Below are positions 44,601-54,748 of a DNA stretch of 64,000 bases, in pieces (the first letter of the stretch is position 1; every line of letters starts with the position of its first letter). Below the pieces are notes generated by a model that did not search any database, had not been told where the DNA came from, and saw only the letters and a list, made by a program, of their open reading frames with translations. Source of the DNA: Cochliopodium minus (lineage: Eukaryota > Discosea > Himatismenida > Cochliopodiidae); contig JAMYWO010000103.1 in NCBI GenBank assembly GCA_024220525.1, forward strand, positions 46,723 to 110,722, written 5' to 3'. The position numbers were made by a program, and so were the translations under genes.

Positions 44601-46597
44601 AAACCCAATGCCACTGATGAAGAACTTATCGACTCTTTGAAAAAAGCCAATATTTATGATCTTTTTGAAAACATGCCCCAAGTAAATTTCATTTTTAACT
44701 TTTTAATTATTTTTTCGTTTAAATTTTTTATTTTTTTTAATTTTTTTGATTATTTTCATTTTATTTTTTTTATTTTTTTTTAGGGATTAGAGACAATTTT
44801 AGGACAAAGAGGTTACAGGCTTTCTGGAGGAGAACGTCAGAGGATAGCTATTGCCCGTGTTTTCCTCAAAGATCCAAAAGTAAAAAATAAATCAAATTTA
44901 AATTTAAAATTTTTTTGCAATTATTTTTTTTTTAATGATTTTTTTCCATTATTTTTTTTTTTTAATTTTTTTTTAAAATAATTTTTTTTTTAAATTATTT
45001 TTTTTTTAATTATTTTTTTTGCAATTATTTTTTTTTTCACATTTTTGTAGATTGTAATTTTAGATGGTAAAAAAAAATTTATTTCAAAAAAAAAAAATAA
45101 AAAAATAATTTGTCTTTGAACCAAAATTAAAAAGAGGGTAAAAAAAAAACTTTCTTTTTTTAAGATTTTTTGTTGATTAATTTTTCTTTTAAAAAAAAAA
45201 ACAGCTACTTCTTCTATCGATGTTGAAACTGAGAAAAAGATACAAAGTGCTCTCCTAAACTTAATGAACCAAAGAACAGCCATTGGTATTTCCAATCAAA
45301 AAAATTTAATAAATAAGTTATTTTTTAATAAAAATAATCTTTTTTTTTATTTTTTATTTTAATTTAATTATTTTTTATTTTTCAATTTTTTATTTTTCAA
45401 TTTTTTATTTTTTATTTTTTATTTAATTATTTTGTCATTTTATTTTATTTTAGTGATTGCACATAGACTTTCCACAATTTTGGGAGCAGACAATATCTTA
45501 GTATTGAAACAAGGGGAATTGTGCGAATTTGGTCCACACAGCGAACTAATCAAAAACGAACAAGGAGAGTACCACAAACTGTATTCTATTCAATTCAAAT
45601 CTCAAAAAGAATTTTCCGTTGAAAATGAAAAAATTGATCAAAAAATTTCTTCGAAAAATTTTGAAATCTCCAAAAAATTTTCTAGCTCCGAGTACAATTT
45701 GAGTGAGAGAGAAATAGAGGAGAAGGAGGAGAAAAAGAAGAAGTTTGGGTTGTCTAATTTTCAACTTTGTAAAGGAAAGAAAAACATTTTTTTCGCCGAA
45801 AAAACAAAGAAAAATGATGAAAAAACTCCCGAAAAAGTCAAGATGAGAAAGTATGAGAGTGAGTCTCAATCTCTCCACCATTTAAACATTTTGATTAAAA
45901 CCCAAAATCTCAATATTACTCCTAGAATATTGGGTTGGGAATCTAAGAGAATTGTTTCTCAATTTATTGAGGGAAAAGAATTGGAGTTAATTGATTTAAA
46001 AAATGAGGAAATTTCGGATTTATTTTGTGAGAAATTAGCTTTGACTAATTCTCTTTTTTTTTCTACGGATGTTTCTTCGGAGTCTTTTCAAGTTTCTTGT
46101 GACAAGAAAGTGGTGGATTGTTTTGACTTTCTTTCTCATCAGAATAGCGAGCTCTTTTTGATGAGCTCTTCTTCTTTGGAGAGGCTCAGGGAAATCTACT
46201 TTGGTCTCAGGAAAGAATACTCTTTTATTCAAAGATGTGACTTAAGAGATGTTTACCCTCCAAAGAACTTTATTCATTCCTCAAATCAACTTTTTTTTGT
46301 TGATGAAGGTTTTATTTCTTATTTTTTATTTTTTATTTTTTTTATATTAATTTTATTTTAGGAGGGATTTCGAACATTTTGGGTAATGGAATTTCCAGAT
46401 TGTTGAGTAACGATGTTGAAGGTTATGATTCTCTCGAGCTCAAATATTTTCTTTGTTTGAAAAAATTGGGTGTTGATTTCAAAGTGACCAGAGATTATTT
46501 AAAGATGATCTCAATTTACGAACTTGTGAATATGATCAAAATGGGAGATAGAGTTCACGAAAGAGTGCAACAATTATTGTTCGTTATGGAAAAATAA
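41696..46597 (+). CDS. ABC half-transporter (ABCB type) fused to a kinase-like C-terminal domain
   Basis: Exons: 41696-41782, 41846-41908, 41975-42003, 42070-42122, 42188-42204, 42266-42467, 42529-42618, 42709-42942, 43052-43151, 43209-43305, 43625-43929, 44238-44369, 44558-44681, 44784-44879, 45051-45066, 45135-45137, 45205-45285, 45454-46308 and 46362-46597. One transmembrane domain ([20 protein letters not shown]...) and one ATPase: Walker [17 protein letters not shown]-loop VVPQDTYLFHDTL, signature [13 protein letters not shown], Walker B IVILDEATSSID (its Glu comes from a 3-nt exon), switch IAHRLST. After an acidic/Lys linker, about 250 further residues look like a degenerate aminoglycoside-phosphotransferase fold: [48 protein letters not shown]-driven export, substrate unknown. 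Confidence 0.88.
45135..45137 (+). other. three-nucleotide exon (AGG) supplying Walker B glutamate
   Basis: The context is TTAAAAAG, AGG, GTAAAA. The introns on each side are 68 and 67 nt. GAT-G + AGG + CT-ACT gives Asp-Glu-Ala-Thr. Skipping it keeps frame but deletes the catalytic Glu of the ATPase. Confidence 0.65.
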
Positions 46598-46657
46598 ATA
46601 AAACAAAAAATAAAAATTAAAATTTTGTTCAGAAAATCAATTTATTTGTTTCATTTT

Positions 46658-48688
46658 TTAAGGTCTGCGTGTGGCAAAACTGTTTCCATTTACATAGATA
46701 ATAACATACTTATTGTCATTACAAGGTTGGCTTTTACCTGACAAAATAAAAGTGGAGGCATCCCAAGAAGCGACACTAGTAGCACTCTGTTTACCAAAAC
46801 CACAATCGAACTGAACTTGAGAAATAGCAGGGGTTGGTTTGATTTGAACTGCAAGCCACCATCCACTATGGAAAATAAGAAAATTTTAATTAATAAATTT
46901 TAAAAAAAAATTTGAAAAAAATAAAGAAAGTAAATATTTGAATGAAAAATAAAAATGAATTACTTAGATCCACTGTTCCACAAGAAATTATCTTTTTTAA
47001 AAAAAAAAAAAAATAATTATTAAAAAATAAAATAATAAATATTAAAAAAAAATTTACAAGAACCAGGTGAAGATGGAGAAGGTGCTGGCGCAGGAGTAGA
47101 AGGAGTTGGTGCTGGTGCAGGAGTAGAAGGAGTTGGCGCTGGTGCAGGAGTAGAAGGAGTTGGTGCTGGTGCAGGAGTAGAAGGAGTTGGTGCTGGTGCA
47201 GGAGTGGAAGGGGTTGGTGCTGGTGCAGGAGTGGAAGGAGTTGGCGCTGGTGCAGGAGTGGTAGGAGTTGGTGCTGGTGCAGAAGAAATGGTTGGGGGAG
47301 TAATGGTGTTTGCGTTGAATTGGACTCCGTCACCTGGAACTTGGTTATTATCTGTGGCCATATATTTTACAGTATCATCTAAGGTTTGTCCAAATATGTT
47401 TACCATTCTAACCTAAAATAAAATTTATAAATTAATTAATTAAATTAAAAATCAAACTAAAAAAAATCTATAAAAAATAAAAAATATAAGAAATAAAATA
47501 AAAAATATTTAATAAAAAAAATAAAAAATCAATATACAAATTAAAAAATTAATATTAAAAATAAAAAATAAAATAAATATTGATTGTTTTACTTGAAAAG
47601 AGGAGCTAGTGCTTGCGAGAAGTTGTTGACCATTACTCAATACGAAGAAGTTGTCTTCAACTCTGTTGGCTGCAATAAAGTTTCCATTTACTTTGACAGA
47701 AAGGGAGGCGATAGGACTGATGGATCCTCTTGGTTGGATTTTCATGTACCATTGGTTCGATCCTATTAAAAAAAAATGTAAAATGAAAAAATAAATGATA
47801 AATATAAAAAAATGAAATAATGATAATTTCTTAAAAATAAAAATATTAAAAAAAATATAAAATATAAAATATAAATTAAAAAAAAATAATTATTTTTTCT
47901 GAATAAAAAAATTAATTACCTTGGAAAATGTACTTTATTTTGTTTGATCCTACAGGGCAATCAATGGCGTACCATTGGATTTTCCATCTTCCGTCCCCAT
48001 TCAAAGCAAAATCCAAGTCAGGACTTGGGCATTCCGGACAAAGATCTAAGCACAAAAAAAAAAAAAAGTTATTTACCAAAAAAAAATGATAAAATAAAAA
48101 AATAATAAAAAAAAGCATGATTAAAAGATTGATTGATTGAATTTATCTAAATTTCATTTTTATCGAGGATTTTCTATTATTTTTTTTTTTTTTTTTATAT
48201 ACCTGTTACAATAGCACGATATTCTCCTTTGATGGCATTTGCACCGCTACCAACTCCAGTTCCCACTACCCTGAGGCATGTACCACATGGCAAACTGGTA
48301 CCATATTGGTTTTGATTGATGGCAACCTAAAATAAAGGATATTAAAATGAAATAATCCAATTTTAGATAGATGCAGTTTTAGATCTTGAATAGATCCAAT
48401 CCCTATGTCTCATATATTTTTTTATTTTTCTTAAATTCATTTTACATGTGTCAAATTGCTTGATGCAAAAAAATCAGGCCATCCATTGCTGTATATCGAG
48501 CATTTTCCACCATTTGTGGTTCCCTATATAAATAAAGAGTTTACAATTTTGGTGAATAAAATAAAAAAACTTTTGAAATTTTTGGGAGGTACATAATAGG
48601 TTCCATCACCAGATTGAAGAGATGAATATAAATTTGTTTGTCCATACACTATGGACAATACAACCAGAAATAAAAGAATTATCTTCAT
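46658..48688 (-). CDS. secreted expansin-like protein with Pro-rich linker and C-terminal domain
   Basis: Exons 48688-48593, 48523-48446, 48326-48203, 48045-47920, 47762-47593, 47412-47058, 46991-46964 and 46865-46658. Signal peptide (MKIILLFLVVLSIVYG). Domain 1 (double-psi barrel) reads GTYYGTTNGGKCSIYSNG, NQYGTSLPCGTCLRVVG, ITDLCPECPSPDLDF and DGRWKIQWYAIDCPV, the Cys and Asp pattern of expansins. Domain 2 (CBM63-like) is GSNQWYMKIQPRG...VRMVNIFG. Then a 27-bp tandem repeat encodes a (TPAPAPTPS)n linker (47071-47285), followed by a separate 100-residue module (FLWNSGSNGWWLAVQI ... FDCGFG) that may bind carbohydrate. Expansins loosen cellulose walls; cellulose-making amoebae encode several. 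Confidence 0.87.
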
Positions 48689-49019
48689 TTTTATTTGTTT
48701 TTTTTATTTTTTATTTTCCTTCAATAAAATTTTTTTTTTTAACTTTTAAACTCAATCAAATCAATTTATAAACTAATAAAAGTAAGTGATTTAACTTGAA
48801 TGTTTTTTAACTCTTTAATGTTTATATTATAAGAAAGTTTGTTCAATTTCATATCTTTGTGGAAAGAAAAGATCTCAAATAAAAAGATAAAGAAATATTC
48901 CAAAGATGTTCAATACAATTTCTAAAACTAGGATTTGATGTCTTTGTAAAAAAAAAATTAATAATTGTCAAAAAAAAAAGTATTTTTTTATTTTTAATTA
49001 TTCTCAAAAAGATTGTTCA

Positions 49020-50060
49020 AGAATGATCAAAAGAAGGTATTTAGGAAGTTTATGGCCATATTTCTTTTGGAAATATTTCAAAACAAGAACAAACTCTTTA
49101 ACAAAATGTTTGGTTTGATCCGGAAAGAATTTGTGAGTGAGAATAGACCACATCATGACTTCACTTGAACCAATAAACATCACTGATTAAGTTTCCATCA
49201 ATAAATCATTTTTATAACGAATATTTTTAAAAACTCCATTGAGAATAATTTTTCCATTTTTGTATTGCAAGAAAGTATAATCACCACCACAAAGAACACT
49301 TTCAATGTTTTCATCTTTTAATATTGTTTCAGGTGTTGAGAAAAAAATTTTATCTTTATCAACACTGATTTTATTATTTTTGTTAGAACCAAAACCAATC
49401 AACTCGCCATCTTTTTTCAAAATCAAAGTGTGTTCATATGCAATGCCCAACAATTTAATGTTTTCTATTTTTTGAAGGAAACTTGGCACAAGATTATTAT
49501 CAGGAATTATTCTAACATGAATTTCCCTTTAGAACTAAATTTTTAATAAATTTTTTTAATTTTTAAGAAATAAATTTAAATTTAAAAAAAATAAAACATA
49601 AAAATAATTTAAAAATTTCAAATTCTAAATAATAATGAAACATTTTTCAACAATTAAAATTAAACAAAGAAATTTGAATTAATAAATAAATTCTTTGAAT
49701 TACTCTTATCCAAAAACAAAAATCTCTCCATTTTTCTTCAAATGAACACTATATATTTTTATCATTCCACAACAAAATTGGTTTCTCAACTAATTTAATT
49801 TCCTATCCAATACCCAATTGTCCTTTCAAATTTTCACCAAATCCAAATAAATCTCCATTATCTCTTAAAATAAGCGATTATTTGAAAAAGAAAGAGAATG
49901 AAAATAAATATTTTTACAACAATAAATCAAAAGATGTTCTGAATGAAATCCATAACTTATTCTTTTTTTTTTAAATTTTTCTTTTTTTAATTGGAAATTA
50001 ACTTGTTTGAGGAAAAAGATTTATTCAAAGAGTCACAAAATAGTTCACCGTGTTCAAGAA
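49020..50060 (-). pseudogene. RCC1-repeat protein relic
   Basis: Minus-strand blades are recognisable: RDNGDLFGFGENLKGQLGIG (followed by TAG), KKNGEIFVFG in a second frame, and LKKDGELIGFGSNKNNKIS with QYKNGKIILNGVF in the open frame 49489-49187. An in-frame TAA at 49187 separates LLMET from SVMFIGSSEVMMWSILTHKF, which continues FVKEFVLVLKYF and LPKYLLLIILEQ. Several stops and a frame change mean it is decayed, unless unrecognised introns remove them. The C-terminal block is the tail motif shared with 1486-3185 and 37228-40311. No start was found. 48689-49019 upstream of the tail is featureless. Confidence 0.6.
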
Positions 50061-50268
50061 CGAAATGAAGGTATTTGGGATGAAATGTTTCTGTTGAAAA
50101 TATTTTAAGAAAAAATTCAATTTTAAATTAAAAAAAAAAAAAATTTGTTATGTTATTTAGTTTCTTAACAAAAAAAGTTATTTTATTTTTTAATAAAGAA
50201 AAGTAAATTATTGTTGTGGAAATTCTTTTTTTTTTTGAAACTCTCTTTCTTTAATTATTTTTTTTTTT

Positions 50269-52041
50269 TTAAAAGATAAAAGTAGCAATAGAGTGTTGAG
50301 GAATGGTAACGTTGGCTGCATTATTACCATTTTGGGAGTCAATCAATTTGAAAGTAGCATCAGTAGGTGCAGTATTCTGAACTACAAGAACGTTGTCACC
50401 TAAAATAGTAATAACAAATAAAAAATTAGAAATGAACTAAAAGAAAAAAATACCTTGAGGAGTAACAAAAGCAGCAGAGATCAAAGATACTCTACCAGCT
50501 TGAGCGCACAATTGAGTTCTTAGAAAAAAATAGTAAAAATAATGAAAAATAGTAATAAAATAAATAAAACTTTCATGAAATAAAAAACCATAAAAAAATC
50601 AAAAATAGAATATAATAAAATAATAAAATAATAAAATAATAAAATAATAAAATAATAAAATAATAAAATAATAAAATAAAATATTAAAATAATAAAATAA
50701 TAATACCCATCAGGAGCTCTCAAAAAAGAAGAAAGGAGAGAACCATTGCTGTCTAAATTCCATTTTTGTCTATCATCATTGTCATCACAAGTTTTTTGGA
50801 CGATATTTGCGCCGGAATAACCAATGAAGTCGTCCACTGCAAGGCACAAGTTATTGTACTCATTTTTGATCTTGTTTCCTCCTATTTTAGTCCATTTTTG
50901 TTGAAGACCTCCTGTGGTGTTACAGTTCCTAAAAAAATTAAAAAATTAAAAAAAAAATTTTATGAAGAAAATTAATTTTAATAAAAATGAAATTTTATTA
51001 AAAAAGTAAAAAATTAAAAAATTAAAAAAATGAAATATTAAAAAATAATAAAAAAATGATAAAATTAAAAAATATAAATAAAAAATTAAAAATTAAAAAA
51101 TAAAAATAAAAAAATAAAAAATAAAAAATAAAAAAATAAAAAAAAAATAAAAAATAAAAAAAAAATAAAAAAATGATAACAAAATTTTAAAAAAATAATA
51201 AAATTTAAATTAAAAAAATAAAAAATTTAAAAAAAAAAGTTAAAAAAATGTAAAAAAATTACCAAATTTGAACATTAGAACCACTTAATGAACCAAGGTT
51301 CATATCGTCCAAACAGAAATCAGTACCAACAACATTGATTTGGCTGGTGACGAGATTGAATTTGAATTGTTGAGAAGAGATGTTGGACCCGCAATATGCC
51401 AATTGAACGTTTTGTCCGTTTTGGAAAGAACCAGAGATGGGAACGATGTCTTTTGCGTTCAAATAATTCAAAATTTCTACTCTTCTAGAATCTGGGAGCA
51501 CAAACTTGGAGATTTGTCTTTTTTTTTTTTTTTAAGAATCAATTTATTTCTAAATGTTTTAATTTATTTTTTTAAAGAATTTATTTTTTTAGATTTTAAA
51601 AATAATTAATTTTTTTTAATTTTAATTATAATTTTTTAATTTGTTTTTTATTTTTTATTGATATTTTTTATTTTATTATCTTCTTGATTGGTTTTGTCTT
51701 AAACATTTTATATTATTTTTTATTTTTTATTTTAATTATAATTTTTTTTTTATTTATTTATTTTCTTGATTGGTTCTTAAAATTTTATTTTTTTTAGTTT
51801 AATTTATTAAAATTGTTTAATTTTAATTAAATTATTTTATTTTCTTCATTACATTTTATTTTTTTCATTTTTTTTTTTTAAAACGATTAGTTTCATTTTT
51901 CTGAAATATTTACTAAATTTTTTTTATAAATTATTATTTGTTACCCCATATAATAGAAAGTAGGTTGTACATTAACTTGTTGAGTACTTGAATCAACGAG
52001 GATTGGACTGTTACAATAGTTTTTCAAGTGATTAGGTCCTC
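50269..52041 (-). CDS. GH30 glucosylceramidase C-terminal part with inserted ricin-B lectin; 5' part missing
   Basis: Exons 52041-51945, 51517-51263, 50928-50707, 50518-50454 and 50399-50269. GGPNHLKNYCNSPILVD, QPTFYYMGQISKFVLPDSRR and the final NVLVVQN...IPQHSIATFIF match the end of GH30 enzymes (glucosylceramidase type). Between them lies a ricin-B-like trefoil: CLDDMNLGSLSGSNVQIWNC, LQQKWTKIGG, LCLAVDDFIGYSGANIVQKT and RQKWNLDSNGSLLS (QxW repeats). The catalytic barrel is absent: the next exon upstream belongs to an unrelated protein and the intervening intron holds an A/T microsatellite. This is a truncated gene in this assembly. Confidence 0.75.
50580..51185. repeat. two intronic A/T microsatellites in the GH30 fragment
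   Basis: (AATAA/TAAAA)n at about 50610-50705 and (AAAAAT)n at about 51060-51180. Both lie in introns across which the ricin-B reading continues correctly, so such arrays do not always mark breaks. Confidence 0.8.
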
Positions 52042-52095
52042 CTATCGAAAAAAAATAAAAATAAAAAATAAAAAAATAAAAAATAAAAAAAAATG
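52042..52095. repeat. (AAAAAT)n array between two unrelated gene parts
   Basis: A/T microsatellite (with a few other bases) in the 71-bp gap between exon 52415-52113 of the Rax2-like gene and exon 52041-51945 of the GH30 gene. The phases happen to match (1 then 2 bases). Confidence 0.8.
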
Positions 52096-52112
52096 TAGAA
52101 AATAAATTTTAC

Positions 52113-53864
52113 CCCAAGTTTTTGTTGTGTAATTGTAAAATACAACGTTAGTAACAGAAAGATTTTGAAAATTATTTATTTCCCCTCCAATAAACATTCC
52201 TCCAGGAACGGAGCAGATAGCCAGAACCGAACAATTCATTTCTGATTTCTCATATTCAAACGTTTCCCAATCTGTCCCATTGAAAGAAGCTATTCCATTA
52301 GCAGGATAGTGTTTGTAGCTTACTGTGTTAAAATATCCTCCCACTAAAATATTTCCTTTTAAATTCAGGTCTTCTTCAATCGTATAAACAGTTGTACTAA
52401 CTCCTCCCAACATCCCTAAAAAAATTATTTAATCAATCATCATTTATTATTTTATTTTTTTTTATTTTTTATTTTTTTATTTTTATTTATTATTTTATTT
52501 ATTTTTTATTTTTTATTTTTTATTTCTTTATTTTTTTATTTTTTATTTTTTATTTTTTTGTTTTTGTTTTGTTTTTTTTCAAAATAATTTACAGTCCCAC
52601 ACCATATTTTGAGGATTAAATTTTGCTACGTTGTTCCCGTAAAATGTAGATTGTCCTGATATTACGTAGAACTGGCCTCCTACATACACATAATCCCCAA
52701 TACTCCTTATACAATTAAAAACGGAGAAACCAGAGTTTCCCAACAAAGTTGCAATCTAAAAAAAAATTATATAAAATTAAAATTAAAAATTTTAAAAAAA
52801 ATAAAATTAAATAATTTTAAAAAATATTTTAAATGACAATTAAGTAATTTAAAATTGTTTTAAATTACAATTTGCCAAGAATTTTGTATGTAGATTTGGA
52901 AATAACCAATTCCTTGGTATAATCCAACTGTATATAATACTCCTTTATTTAATGCCATTTGGGTCACATTCCCGTTGAATCCGTCATGTCCTAGATCTTG
53001 CCATCCATCTTCTCTGTAAATCGCTATGTTGTTGACGATCACTTCATTAGTATCGTTCTCTACATTGAAATTCCAACATATAGTCATTTCTCCTCCCACT
53101 ATTATTGATGATCCATTTATAACTATATCCATCACAATTCCATTGCATCCTTTAATATAAAAATAAAGAAATCATTTCATTAAATAGAATTGAATTTATG
53201 AAACGTTCATCTTCATGTGAATGCTCCAATTATAATTTTTTATTATTTAAAATTTGTTATTCTCGGATTTGATTTTATTTGCAAATGAAATTTTTGATTG
53301 TTAATATTTTTATTCAAACATATTATCTTGAATAGAAGATTGATTCAAGTTTGATTCAGATATAATCCAAATATATTTTGAAAGATTATAAGTATTCAAT
53401 CGGAATTTAATTTTACCTCCACCTATTGGATTCCATTTCTTCGTAATGAGATCATATCTCGCTATATTGGACAATAATGTATCTCTATTCTTGTTCCATC
53501 TGAAATGTCCAACAAAATATAGAGATGTATCATTCATCACCACTTTGTGAACATAACCTGAATCAAAAAATCCTTCTCCCAATGCATTCCAATCAGTATT
53601 ATACATCCCAATCCCATGCATTGTTACACCTAATAATAATTTATAATTCAATTTTGGGAATTATGATAGAATATATTGTAAATGTCAATCAATCAATCAA
53701 TTATTAATCCGATTTGACATTCATATGAAATTTTTATAATAACCAGCATCATTGATTGCTCGAAAATTTCCTCCTATGAATATATTTGGAACAGATTGGC
53801 TTATATATTGGGTATGAAAGAGATTTAATGAAAATAAAAGAATGAATATCTTCAACAGAATCAT
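52113..53864 (-). CDS. secreted Rax2/kelch-like beta-propeller protein, 3' partial
   Basis: Exons 53864-53744, 53629-53417, 53149-52869, 52755-52593 and 52415-52113. Signal peptide MILLKIFILLFSLNLFHTQY. Then come repeats of about 50 residues with (F/V)(I/V)GG-x-F/M cores: PNIFIGGNFRAINDA, SLYFVGHFRW, SSIIVGGEMTICWNF, DYVYVGGQFYVISG, NILVGGYFNTVSY, GMFIGGEINNF. W-x-x-(L/I)G blade ends include DWNALGEGF, KWNPIGGG and GWQDLGHDGF. This is the pattern of Rax2-like extracellular propellers and similar amoebal cell-surface proteins. The gene stops in phase 1 at the microsatellite 52042-52095 and continues into a GH30 exon, which I regard as a false join. Confidence 0.7.
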
Positions 53865-53917
53865 ATCCTTTTGTTGCTCAACTGAAATTTTTTTATTAAT
53901 TGTTTCAAAAAAAAAAA

Positions 53918-54420
53918 ATGATGGATGATAGAGATTTCAAACTATTGAAAAATGGCTATTCATCTAAAGGTATGATTATTAATAAATAAGATTAAAATTC
54001 CATCATTCAAGCATGCTCGAATGAAAATGCTTTGATTGCAATTAAAGTTACTTTTTGATTGTAGCAAAAGAAAATACTCCTCTTCATTCTATCCCAAGAG
54101 TTAAAGAATCATCTTTCGAGATAATGAAATGGAAGAAAATGTAGGAGATTAATTCGAAAAATTCAGAAAAAATTACCTTTCCTTGCCACATGTTGAAAGA
54201 TAAAGTATCATAATGAAATAAAGTGATTTAATATCCAATTCAGTAAATACACCCTACATTTTGTGCAGAAACGAAATTTTAGATTTGAATGTTATCAAGT
54301 ATTTGGTTGACAAATAACTTCCTGTAAATCAATTTGATATTTCTCAAGTTGAACTTTGCTTGTCAAAAAAAAACAAAACAATAAATTCTGAAATAATTCC
54401 GTTATTTAATAGAAAAAAGT
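53918..54420 (+). CDS. fragmentary ankyrin-like gene
   Basis: Exons 53918-53969 (MMDDRDFKLLKNGYSSK) and 54065-54140 (ENTPLHSIPRV...) join in phase 1. Further down, near 54245-54325, one frame reads NTPYILCRNEILDLNVIKYL followed by VDK and a stop. That closely resembles the repeats of the ankyrin gene at 37228. The next junction does not fit in phase, so this may be a degraded copy. 54420-54748 holds nothing I can identify. Confidence 0.3.
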
Positions 54421-54748
54421 CATCAGTATACTGTTCTGACCTTTTTGGATTATTTCCTGAATATTAAATCAAAAAAATTATTTTAAATCAACTTTTAGTT
54501 TAAATTTTGGTTTATTTTTGATTCACAAGATTTACTATTGAAACTTGAAACATATAATTTTTTTACTTTTCTTCTTTCCATCAGAAAAGAATAACTTATC
54601 TCGATTGGATATAAGTTATACTTTTAACCAATTTGAGAAAATCTAAGAAGTAAGTATTAAATTGAAACTAATTTCCTAATTGTTTTTATGTTTTTATGTT
54701 TTTTTTAATAATTAAATTATATAAATTTATAATAAAAAATAAAAAAAA

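Noticed and set aside
47071-47285. CRISPR-like array
   Set aside because: The repeats are contiguous, without spacers, and encode an in-frame Pro/Ala/Thr linker of a secreted protein.
51517-51945. Another one-nucleotide exon between FYYMG and QISKF
   Set aside because: The donor is preceded by four G bases, so the exon ends ATG-GG and joins A-CAA directly in frame; no microexon is needed.
51945-52415. A real Rax2-GH30 fusion protein
   Set aside because: The glycosidase would lack its whole catalytic barrel, the propeller would end mid-protein, and the only link is a microsatellite intron. A one-in-three phase match is not enough.
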